Shown piece by piece: positions 51,624 to 61,200 of a DNA stretch of 64,000 nucleotides. A program made the translations under genes and the position numbers. This DNA is from Astropecten irregularis. Its lineage: Eukaryota > Echinodermata > Asteroidea > Paxillosida > Astropectinidae. Location: NCBI GenBank assembly GCA_963971285.1, contig OZ020262.1, positions 6,481,036 to 6,545,035 on the forward strand, given 5' to 3'. The notes beneath the pieces were generated by a model. The model had not been told where the DNA came from, ran no database searches, and was given only the letters and a program-made list of their open reading frames with translations. Within the stretch, counting starts at the first letter, position 1, and every line of letters begins with the position of its first letter.

Positions 51624-52035
51624 CCTCTTGCGCTTCTGCATCAGCAGAGGGTATGCTGATAGTCTGAAGCTTCCTGAGGTCCTTGACCTGTATCCGCTCT
51701 TGTTTTATTGAATGGTCATGGTAGACACTTGTGCCTCTGGGTCCTTGGAGGTACTACCAATGATCAGGAGCTTCTTGAGGCTCTCTGGAGCAACCTTTAT
51801 CAACTCTTGTCTCATCACTAGATCACAGTGATCACTAGATCACTAGACCTCTTGCACTTCTGCAATCTGCATCATCAGGGGTTTACTGATAGTCTGAAGC
51901 TTGTAGAGGTAGTACTCAGCCTGTATCCTCTCTTGTTTCAATGAATGATCATGTGTCCCAAAGTCACTGGAGGCAGCAACAAGGATCAGAAGCTTCTCAA
52001 AGAGGTCTGGGTCAGCTTGCATCTCTTCGTCTCAT
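51624..52035 (-). pseudogene. Decayed tandem copies of the RSRC1 terminal exon
   Basis: Below the RSRC1 stop, minus-strand translation gives relatives of the terminal-exon peptide MREEKTQANPEYFKKLL. At about 52035-51940 it reads EMQADPDLFEKLLILVAASS. At 51935-51846 it reads QERIQAEYYLYKLQTIS, in the same frame and ending at a stop. At about 51820-51715 it reads MRQELIKVAPESLKKLLIIG. At 51710-51624 it reads QERIQVKDLRKLQTISIPSA. None has a convincing acceptor. They may be old tandem duplications inside the 3' untranslated region, or alternative C-terminal exons. Confidence 0.65.
51704..51709 (-). terminator. Candidate poly(A) signal AATAAA for RSRC1
   Basis: AATAAA on the minus strand about 330 bases below the RSRC1 stop. 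It is one of possibly several; there is no transcript evidence. Confidence 0.3.
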
Positions 52036-52039
52036 CATG

Positions 52040-52189
52040 CTAGTCATCTTTCACCCATGGGTCATCGGCGCTAGCACCGATGGTCAGAAGCTTCTTGAAG
52101 TACTCGGGGTTGGCCTGCGTCTTCTCCTCCCGCATCCTTGTCAGTTTCTTAATCCAGGCTTCCATCTTGTCCTCGGAGAACTTGGCTAG
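52040..52189 (-). CDS. RSRC1: RSRC1 terminal exon
   Basis: LAKFSEDKMEAWIKKLTRMR leads to EEKTQANPEYFKKLL and ends DDPWVKDD, then TAG. The acceptor is GTCTGTGAGTAG, rather purine-rich. This exon is the apparent parent of the decayed copies just downstream. Confidence 0.88.
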   Translation of the reverse strand, partial: LAKFSEDKMEAWIKKLTRMREEKTQANPEYFKKLLTIGASADDPWVKDD

Positions 52190-55100
52190 CTACTCACAGA
52201 CAGACAAAAGGAGTAAAAAAGAGAGGACATGAAATGGGATCCTAACCTACATCATAGATACTTAGGTATCACATTAAATGAACTAAGGGCTTTTTCGAAA
52301 CGGAGGATCAGGCTCAGGCTCCGGCTGCATTTCGTGAATCCATTCTTAAATAACAGGTATCAAAATAGAGGCTTTTGGCTGCGGTTCGGAAGTGGATTCT
52401 CTAGTTTGAAAAAGAAAACAGAGCTCCAGCTTCAATGAAAAACAACAACCTATATTTTCAGCACATGAATGACGTAACTGGAGCCTGAGCCTGAGCCTCT
52501 CTTAGAGCAATTTCGTAAAGCTGGTACCCATTTGCGGTTACCATGAGTAGTCGCATGTAGGGAATGTACTTACCAGTGTATTAGCCAGCTCCCCTCTGTT
52601 GACCGTCTTGTAGAAAATCGTCTGGTTCTTCTTAAACGAGGCCCGGTGGAGACCAGCGACTGCCGTCGCCGCACTGCCGAAGATGGCATTGTCGTGGTTC
52701 TGCTCTTTGCTCAAGTTGGCTGGTAGCTTGCGCGTCTACAGGTTTCACAAACATGGGCAGAAATATGAGGGAACCGGTTAAAATCGTAGAGTGCTATCAA
52801 TGTCTGATTAAATTTACTTTCTGCTACAATGTTTCCATCCAAGTGTTCAGAACATCTTCACTAAGTCTACTTACCACACTCTGTCCAGAGAGGAATGTGC
52901 TTGGCTTGAAGGAATCATCTTCAATTTCAGCGATCTTTTTCTGCTTCTCTCTCTCCTCAGCCAGGGTTGGCGTCTCTGATGAAGAATCGGAGATGATAAA
53001 AGAGATATCAAAAGATTCTGGTATAAACCCAAAACATTTTGCTCTAAAGTTTTACAATAAACTAGATATAATCCCCCTGCTTAGAGTTAGGAGGGTCAGA
53101 CTCTTTTTTTTTTGTGGAGGGAGGAAAACCGGAGAACCTGAAGAAAAACCCTCATAGCATAGGAGAGAACCAAAACACAACTCTACTCACATATGACCCA
53201 AGCCGGATCGAACCCGAGCCATATTGGTGAGAGGCAAGTGCCTAACGCACTTGCCACCAAACTTGACTAAAATAAACTTGACATAAAGGGTAAATTTTTA
53301 CAGGTTGGAACTTACCGTATTTGACGGTAGCAGAAATAACTCCCTTTTCCTTAAGCTTATCAGTAGCAGATGCTGAAAAACAAAATTATAAAACAGACAA
53401 TTAAGAATTGTGCACTTCAAAAGAATTACCAGTATGTGTTTACAATATCTATTTCATGTTGCACACAATTTTCTTATTAAGCATGAAAAGTCTTCCTTGA
53501 TTAAACAGGATTATACCAACCACATTTTTATATGATGTTTACTGCTTTTGACTTGTACTTGACCATTGTTTACTGAGCATAACATTCACATGGAGTTTGG
53601 GCTGGCATGTCAATTTTATTTACCAATGTTTTTGGTGCTTAAGCAGCTCTAAGAAATTGGTCCCATTTTCATCAAAGAGAAGGCAAGAGTAAATAATGCA
53701 TTTTATGGGTCACTGTGGGATAGTATACTATACCACTTTGTCAGCAGTCAATAGTTTGTATATTACATCATCAAGGGGGCAATAGTTTACCTGCAGCTTC
53801 TAGGGCTCTTTGCATCTTCTGTTTGACTGTCTCAGCCGGCGTCTGCAAAACAATTCACATAGGATGCTTATGAAAAATGTAACTACTAAAAGTGCTTATT
53901 ATTGTTATCCCTGGTCATTGGACCCCATATACACCCCTGAAACCATCTCAACTCCCTGGGAAGTATTGCCCTGATTGCTGTAAGGCACACAAGAGCTAAT
54001 CAAACACAAAGCCATTTAAAAACCCTCACAGTTACCCATTTACACCTGGGTGAACATGGTGAAGAGAGGCAACATGTGACAAAGTGTCTTGCGTATGTGA
54101 TGTGAGCACCAAGAGCCTGTGGCTGGATTCGAACCTACAATCTGTAGACTGACCACAAGACCTTGAGTGCGACATGCTAGACCACTATAGGCCACAGCCC
54201 TCGACTCGACTCATTGCGACCAACGACTCGACTTGACTCGAGTCACTTCTTTAAAATGACTCGACTCAACTCGAGTCACAAAAATAGTGACTTAGCTGGT
54301 CTCATTCCTACCATCTCCGGCTCTTGTTTGACCTCCAATGGAGTCTCCTTGCTCTTGGTCTTCTCCTTGGAGTCGTGTCTGGAGTGACTGCCGCTGTGGG
54401 ATGACCTCTCCGCTGACCGACTCCTAGACCTGCTTCTCAACTGGCTTCTACTTGGTGTCCTGGACCTTGTACGAGACCTGCCCAAACAGACAACAATACC
54501 TGCTTGAAGATGCGCTAGATTATCTAAGTTTTTATACACATTTTTATTTAAGGACAGACTAAGGTTACTTACAAGATATTTCCACGAACATATGTATATC
54601 TCAGGAGAAAATATTTCCACTCCACATAAAAAAAATAAGTGGGTTTGGGATTCAAACTTGCAACCCCGGATTGGCCCGGAATACCGTATTGACACTCTAC
54701 CAACAGAGCTATTCAGGGGTGTGTTCAGCTTGCGCGAACATACGCAAACATGTTCGCGACGTTTGCGTTACGCTTGGATTTTGTGGAACACACACGCAAG
54801 AAATGGCGAACATGTGTTGCGTATTGTGTCGAATGAAATTCAATGTAGTTAGCCAACTTCAGCAAACACCGATCTACACTGTTAGCTATGTTAGGCGAAC
54901 GTTGTGTTCATGTTAGGCGAACAGCGCATTCCGGTGTGAAGTTAGCTGGAGTGGAACGCACCCCAGCCCTATGTTGGTGGTGTCCCAAATAGTCAATTGT
55001 GTTTGTTCGTTTAGCATTCAGAAGCCTTGAATTTGCTCTAGATTTATATAATGCAACGAACTGGAATTGCTTACCTTCTTCGCAACCTGTCTCTGCTCCG

Positions 55101-55904
55101 GGACCTCGAACGCCCTCCCCGTTTGCCGCCGTGCCGATCTCGCTCCTTAGACCGGCTGCGTGACCTGTGACCTCTGTGGCGGCTCGAGGGCGACCGGGAG
55201 CGACTCCTGGATCGGGAGCGGTGACGGCGCTTTTTGGTTTTGCGGCGGTCACTCCGGCCAGAGTCGCTGCTGCTCCTACTGACCGATCGAGATCTGGACT
55301 TCCGACTCGACTTGTGCCGTCTGTTGAGTGCACCACAAAATGTCAAATAGTTTAAATACAAAAGTTAGAACTTATCAGAGAGTTCTAATGATGAAAGCCT
55401 GATCAAATTGTTGCCAAGTGCTGGCCTTTTCGCCGATTCCTGCCTCACAGATGACTTGAAACAAAATTCAAGTTAAAAGGGGACAAAAGCAATTCAAAAG
55501 CTTTTCAAAAAGTTCTCATTCCCACAAACTGTTATTCCAAATTTTCCAACCTTTAATCGTCTGCCAAAAATTACTGAAATAAAACTTTTAGACGAAAACG
55601 GTACGACTTTAATATGACCTGTTATATTAAAGTAACCGTGTAAAAGTTGGCAGATGATACGAGTTTTGGCAGGCGTATGAGTTGACCAATTCGTGTACGA
55701 GTTGGCAGTAGTACAAGATGGTGTACGCGCGAGTTGACAAGCGTCGGGACAGCTTGTGGCTAAAATTTTGTACACAAACTCCCATAGGCGGCAGGTCCAC
55801 CATGTTACGTACCTGTGGCTATGGCTGTGGCTGTGTTCCGAGCTAGGGCTCCGTGACCGAGACCGGCGCCGGGACTTCTTGTGTTTCTTGCTGTGACTTC
55901 CCAT
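52040..55904 (-). CDS. RSRC1: RSRC1 (SRrp53): serine/arginine-rich splicing-related protein
   Basis: Eight coding exons on the minus strand: 55904-55813, 55320-55075, 54477-54312, 53842-53791, 53372-53316, 52975-52875, 52735-52574 and 52189-52040. They sum to 1026 bases, 341 residues, close to the roughly 334 I recall for human RSRC1, with all phases consistent. Residues 1-150 are dense RS dipeptides (KKSRRRSRSRSPSSEHSHSH; RSRSRSAERSSH). Residues 169-240 form the conserved helical segment: TPAETVKQKMQRALEAA, then TPTLAEEREKQKKIAEIEDD and SFKPSTF, matching the human LEAAAKADEAL and [20 protein letters not shown] regions. The C-terminus ends DDPWVKDD. The family is nuclear and takes part in constitutive and alternative pre-mRNA splicing. 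Start: the first ATG of the exon, MGSHSKKHKK. The gene is divergent from ATG3. Confidence 0.94.
52295..52500. mobile_element. Family G element in RSRC1 intron 7
   Basis: CAGGCTCAGGCTCCGGCTGC at the left and GAGCCTGAGCCTGAGCCTCT at the right; TTTCGTGAATCCATTCTTAA and AGAGCTCCAGCTTCAATGAA inside. This is the shortest complete copy and sits 74 bases from exon 7. Confidence 0.75.
53195..53275 (-). mobile_element. tRNA-like fragment
   Basis: GCCGGATCGAACCCGAGCC with AAGTGCCTAACGCACTTGCC resembles a degraded tRNA-derived SINE head on the minus strand. A longer ACCGGAGAACCTGAAG-containing segment precedes it at 53100-53190. Confidence 0.4.
53470..53668. mobile_element. Family A element (A2), left end lost
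   Basis: AAGTCTTCCTTGATTAAACA, TTTACTGAGCATAACATTCA and AGCTCTAAGAAATTGGTCCC. It lies in RSRC1 intron 4. Confidence 0.75.
54118..54200 (-). mobile_element. tRNA-like fragment
   Basis: GTGGCTGGATTCGAACCTAC with GATGCTAGACCACTATAGGCC-type ending, a B-box/A-box arrangement on the minus strand typical of tRNA-derived SINE heads. Confidence 0.4.
54595..55030 (-). mobile_element. Family H SINE split by a TIR element
   Basis: The head (GATTCAAACTTGCAACCCCG to CCAACAGAGCTATTCA) stops at 54715. The tail (AGCCCTATGTTGGTGGTGTC to TTTGTTCGTTTAGCATTCAG) resumes at 54963. In the copy at 32074 head and tail are contiguous. Confidence 0.7.
54716..54964. mobile_element. 249 bp inverted-repeat element inside a SINE
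   Basis: GGGGTGTGTTCAGCTTGCGC at the left and GGAGTGGAACGCACCCC at the right; the outer 11 bases pair with one mismatch. ACATGTTCGCGAC and GCGAACATGTGTTGCG pair inside. Confidence 0.65.
55075..55320 (-). CDS. RSRC1: RSRC1 exon 2: RS-rich domain
   Basis: 82 codons, almost all K/R/S. Examples are HKSSRKSRSRSVSRSSSDSG and RRKTKKRRHRSRSRSRSRSP. The acceptor is CACTCAACAG and the donor GTAAGC. The GC content is much higher than in the neighbouring introns. Shadow frames on both strands are long because of the repetitive codons. Confidence 0.92.
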
Positions 55905-56013
55905 CTATATTACATGTATGACCACCCAGGAGTCAGCTATACTGTAACTACAAAATAAAAGTGTAAAGTGTAAATGTCAACATGACCAAGCAATGCTATC
56001 TCCATGACGTAAT

Positions 56014-56170
56014 GCAGGCCTTGAATTTGGTTCTGAAAAGGGCAAGGCCACTTTTCCATTGCAAGGGGCACTTCCATTGGAAAATCATAATGTCTATGGA
56101 AACATTTGAAGGGGCACCAAGGCCAAGAACCAGGGCAACGAAGGCCGTGGCCTCTGTTAAATACAAGGCT
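56014..56170 (-). mobile_element. Family J element
   Basis: TTGAATTTGGTTCTGAAAAG, CTTCCATTGGAAAATCATAA and GGCCAAGAACCAGGGCAACG recur in reverse orientation at 60295-60455. Both copies are about 155 bp. They bracket the RSRC1-ATG3 promoter interval as inverted repeats. Confidence 0.7.
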
Positions 56171-56681
56171 TGGTAACGTAACAATGACAGGTGGTCCAAA
56201 ACAAAACTTCCAACTCCAACCATGCTTATTTCCATTTTACCCTTTCCGGAAAGAATTCTACTGACGGCCATTACGAAAAAAAGGTTATATCCTCTAGTCT
56301 AAGAGTGGTAAGCATTACCTGACGGGGTCCATAACTAAAAAGGAAATAAAAACAACATTTTGCAAAGTTATTACTTACTTACGTTCGTGGTGTATGTGTC
56401 CTCTTCCATATCTAGCAAGGTTAAATTTGTGGAAAGAGGGCAGGGCTTTGATTTTTGAGGGAAATTATGGAGTAAAAACAGTATGTCATTAGGGACTAAC
56501 AAAGATACGACATTTCACAGCCCCACGCAAGTTTCAAGTTTGCAACAAGGGTGTAAAAAAAATTCATTGTATTTTTACACTGAAATGTTGCACAAATTTC
56601 TTCAATGGGGTACAAAGCCTATCTGAAAAGTGAGGTTTTTAACCTAAAAAATTAATGATAAACTTCGAATGCAGCGCAGCA

Positions 56682-56692
56682 GCCGCCATTTT
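56682..56692 (+). promoter_or_regulatory. YY1-like motif GCCGCCATTTT
   Basis: A match to the YY1 site often found close to start sites of metazoan housekeeping genes, in a GC-richer patch (GCAGCGCAGCAGCCGCC). It is placed between two housekeeping-type genes. Function is inferred. Confidence 0.35.
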
Positions 56693-57029
56693 TTCACAAC
56701 GCCCTCTGTCGGTCGGTCCCATACTCCATTAGTTTTGTGCACAAGTGATGTTGGCCGTCATCAGTGGAATTCTTCCCCTTTTCCCTTTACTTTCCGACAC
56801 CAAATAGGCCTTGGCCTAACACTAAAACTCTGATATATCTCACAGAAGAAAGTCACCAACTCACCACATAAGCTTGACGATCACCTTTCAAAATCTTCGT
56901 CTTGGATTTTACGCCCAAAACCTAACACCAGAAATTCAAGCAAGCCTGCGAATGTACACACGGTTTTCGAGCCATCTCGACCGATATCAACTCGACCGAT
57001 GTCAACTCGACCGTACAGCGCCCTCATGT

Positions 57030-57560
57030 GTTCAGCAGCACAGAGTTAGGCAGATTAATGGGAGACCGTTAAATGTGCATAGCGCCCTCAATTATTTAGC
57101 AGGGCCGGGTTAGGCAGATTAATGAGAGACCGTAAAGTTCACCAGTGCAGAGTTAGGCAAATTGGTGGGAGACCGTAAAGTTCACCAGTGCAGAGTTAGG
57201 TAAATTGGTGGGAGACCGTAAAGTTCATCAGTGCACAGTTAGGCAAATTGGGGGGAGACCGTAAAGTTCACCAGTGCACAGTTAGGCAGATTAATGGGAG
57301 ACCGTTAAATGTGCATAGCGCCCTCAATTATTTAGCAGGGCCTGGTTAGGCAAATTGGTGGAAGACCGTAAAGTTCACCTGTGCAGAGTTAGGCAAATTG
57401 GTGGGAGACCTTTAAGTTCACCAGTGCAGAGTTAGGCAAATTGGTGGGAGACCGTAAAGTTCACCAGTGCAGTTAGGCAGATTGGGGGGAGACCGTTAAG
57501 TACAGCAGGGCCGAGTTAGGCGGATTGATGGGAGACCGTTAAGTAAAGCAGGGCCGAGTT
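57030..57560 (+). repeat. 43 bp minisatellite, about 12 units
   Basis: The unit is GCAGAGTTAGGCAAATTGGT then GGGAGACCGTAAAGTTCACC. Variants replace part of the unit with GCATAGCGCCCTCAATTATT, and that longer form recurs at 57070 and 57310, so higher-order units exist. Confidence 0.9.
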
Positions 57561-58263
57561 AGGCCAGGAAGTCCATCACCATTAAGTACTACAATTACCA
57601 TTTTAGGTCCGGTCGAGTTGGTTTTGGGTCCAATGTTTTGTGTATCAGCTAGACTGAGTGTTGTAGGTCCCCGAGACTGGTCCCGGTCTCCCCTTCGGTC
57701 CACTTTTTCCTGGTGTCTCGATCGGTCTTCGTCTCGGACTTCCAGGTTTCGACTACAACACTAGTGTTTATCCGTGTCGGTGTGGGTCCGAGTCGTTCAA
57801 CTTGTGGGTCTGTGCTGAGTTGGTGTGAGTCCGAGTTGTTGTGGGTTCGAGTTGGGTTCAATCCGAGTTGGTTTCTATACCTATACATGCTGTGGATTGG
57901 TGTGGGTCCATATTAGTGTGTGTCCGAGTTGGTTTAAGGCCGAGTTGGATCGAAAACCTTTAATAACGGGTATCCGGCGACTGGGCATTACATCTAAATG
58001 CTTTACTGTGAGGGTTACCAGCGATCCAGGTTGGAAGCAACTTCCGGGTGTGTTGTGTGTGACGAAACTTTTTTCTGCAAAAGAGCAACGTATTAAATCA
58101 CGGATGATTATTGTTTTGTTTTTCTGCCAATGATTGACCTATAGCACATTTTCCTGGACATGTGAACATTTTCAATTACCTCATCCGTAAAATTCGTCAA
58201 GAATTGAGTCACTTTCGTTTGAGGTTGTTCTAGAAATTCAGTTTACATTTGCAGCCGATGATG

Positions 58264-61200
58264 ATGCACAATTTCGTCAACAGCGTGAAAGGCACAGCTC
58301 TCAATGTCGCGGAGTTTCTGACGCCGGTTCTCAAGGTTTGTCAAAAATCGAAATCGTTTTGCTCTTTTGTTTTTGTGGGCGAAGTGGGGGTTGGTGATTA
58401 AAATGTTCTTGTAAGCCTACTTAGTACTTGTATTGTAAATTAGCCTCACCGCACTGTTGTAAGAAGCCTACTCAAATAGTGATGCAGGTCAACTCGTACG
58501 TCGACCAACTCGTACGTGCGCTGTGCGCTTTACTTTGGGTCAACTCGTAAGCATGGTAAGCCGACCAACTCGTACGCCAACCAACTTGTATGCCACCACT
58601 TTCCAAACAAGTTATTTAGGTTATCGTTTGTAAACATTTACGGTAAACTGATGAGTAATCATGCCAGTCTACCAATGTCAAATGGCATCATTTTACAGAC
58701 CAAAAACATTCAAGGAGATAGCTCCATGGACAATCTGACTCTGAGACAAGTCAACTCGCTAGGTTTCACTCGGCTGTCTGCTATGGCCAATGTGGCCGCT
58801 GCTAGTCCGCTGCTAGCGGCAGAGATGGAGTCGACTTGTCTCAGAGTCGAGTTGTCTTAGCGTTCGAGCTGACCCGCCGTAAAGATATCTTCACGGTCAA
58901 CTTATCTTGAGTCAAGTTGTCCGGCAGTCGACTTATCTCAGAGTTGACTTGTCTTAGCGAGCGGTCAAGCTGGCCCGCCGTAAAGTTGTCTTCACGGTCG
59001 ACTTATCTCTAGTCAAGTTGTCCCACAGTCGAGAGTCGACTTGTCTTGGAGTCGAGTTGTCTTAGCGGTCGAGCTGGCCCGGTGTCAAGTCAACTGTCTT
59101 TGCAGTTGACATATCTCAAGTCAATTTGTCCCGCAGTCGACTTTTCTCAGAGTCGAGTTGTCTTAATAGCGGTCGAGCTGGCTCGGCGTAAAGTTGTCTT
59201 CGCGGTCGACTTATCTCGAGTCAAGCTGTCCCGCAGTCTTAGGCCGTAGACTTAGCCAAAGCCAAAGTTACAAAAAGGTCCTTAGACAGTAGTCTAGGGA
59301 GCCAATACATTTTGGTTTAATACTTTAACGTCAAGCAGTGCATGAAGAGAACATAGTTTGAAAATGTGCATTATGAGTCATTGTAGACTGTGTACACAAC
59401 AAGGAAAGTGCTGGTACAATAATTACTACACATTGTCTACTTCATGAAAGTTAGTAGGGAAGCCAAGTGAATTATTAATCCAAGTTCATGAAGTTGATCC
59501 CTGTAAGCATTCTCATAGAATAGGGGCGTTTCACAATAGAGCACCACCATGAGTTTGCAATGCGTTAGTCAATTTGTCAACAAACTACGCATCTTTCCAC
59601 ATGCGCAATTTGTCAACAAAATTAATTCCACGCTTTGTGATTGGTCAACGCGTTGCAAACTCATGGTGGCGCACTATTGTGAATCGCCCGTATTAAACAC
59701 TTAGGAGCAGTATTAACTTTAAAAAAGATTTAAGGCTTTGCATGGTGACAATTGGTATGTGAACCGGTTTGCGGAAACACCCTGTAAGAATCGTTCGTAC
59801 TTTCGCACTTCTATAGGCCTATCGTTCGCACTTCTTCTAAGGGCTCAACGTCTCCTCATGAAAAGATTATATAGAAGTGCGAAAGTACAAATGATTCTTA
59901 CATGGTGTTTCCGCAATCAGATCCACATTTAAGTATAAATCTTGTTCTTACTTTGTGTTAATATGCAAATTAGGCTTGCCCTTCACCGACGTGGATGAGC
60001 ACTGTATACTCAGTGCTTGTGAGAGCACGTGAGACAAAATCACATGCTTGCTCAGTTGGGATTCGAACCCACGACCTCCTGCTTACTAGTGCAGATGCCT
60101 TACCTGCTAGGCCACCGAGCTAGCTGGGGTCTGCAGGGTGAATCGAATCCAATATCACGGCGAGTACCGCAGTAATGAATATTGATGATTTTTGGTCGGG
60201 AAATGCTTTACTTTGTGTTAAATGTCCTTCATGCTTGTGTTCATGTAATTTTAGAAACTGTGTAAATACACAGAAAGGTGTTCAAGTAAACACAACCCTT
60301 GAATTTAACGGAGGCCATGGAGGTCATGGCCTTCATTGCCCTGGTTCTTGGCCTTCGTGCCCCCTTCAAATGTTTCCATAGACATTATGATTTTCCAATG
60401 GAAGTGCCCCTTGCAGTGGAAAAGTGGCCTTGCCCCTTTCAGAACCAAATTCAAACTTACAATAAGCAGATCTACCAGTATTTATCTGCTTATTTTATTT
60501 AGAGAGGAATTCTCATTCATGCACTTGGAACTTTGTCAACGTTTTTCAGATGGATTTTCTTGCTTACTCGGCTAGTGGAGACATTTAACTCAAAACCCTG
60601 TTAGCAAAGAATGTTGGTCATAAGGACAGAATACTGAATTTACCTCTAAGCAGATAATAAAGTGTGTCATCAGGTCCTGATCTTGCCCTGAACATGTCTG
60701 TGTTTGTTCCACCAGGAATCCAAATTCCGGGAGACTGGTGTGATCACGCCTGAGGAGTTTCTGTGTGCTGGTGATCACATGGTGCACCACTGCCCGACGT
60801 GGCAGTGGGCTGCGGGCGACCCAAGCAAGAGCAAACCCTACCTACCAAAGGACAAACAGTACCTAGTTACAAAGAATGGTAAGTAACGTAACTAGGTGGT
60901 ACATGTAGGCTTGGGGGTTCCAAAGTATTCTGACCCAGTTCTGATTCCGATTAAGAATCATGGTACAGAGTCAGAACCCATTTATGAGACGCAAAGAAGA
61001 ACCAAAAGGTTAGATGTGAAACGTTAGAATTACCTCTCAGGCTAATACTTTGGGGATGGTTCATGCTGCTTTGCTGTTTGTACGAGAGATTTCTTGCTTT
61101 GAGAAGATGAAGTGTACGCTTGTTGATTTGTATATCTTACTTTGTTGTCCAGTGCCATGCCACAAGCGCTGCAAGCAGATGGAATACCAGGAGGAGAACG

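Larger units (their letters stand above)
32709..52039. other. Gene-poor interval between NCKX exon 1 and RSRC1
   Basis: No coding exon was recognised in 19 kb. NCKX exon 1 has an acceptor (GTGTTTGCAG) two bases before its ATG, so a non-coding 5' exon and the NCKX promoter should lie here, but I cannot place them. The contents I can name are listed separately: TTAA-flanked elements, a family E palindrome, a LINE, a TTTCA array, SINEs, and A, B, D and P elements. The RSRC1 3' untranslated region occupies the right end. Confidence 0.6.
55905..58257. promoter_or_regulatory. Shared upstream interval of RSRC1 and ATG3
   Basis: The divergent starts are 2.35 kb apart. No coding exon lies between. 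The interval contains a family J element, a YY1-like motif, a 43 bp minisatellite and a stretch rich in GTGTGGGTCCGAGTTG-like words. ATG3 exon 1 is preceded by TTTACATTTGCAG, which could be an acceptor for an upstream non-coding exon. The position of either transcription start is not visible. Confidence 0.5.

Noticed and set aside
54908-55336. 142-residue minus-strand frame and a plus-strand alanine/proline-rich frame
   Set aside because: Alternative frames of the RSRC1 RS-domain exon, long only because of its repetitive codons.
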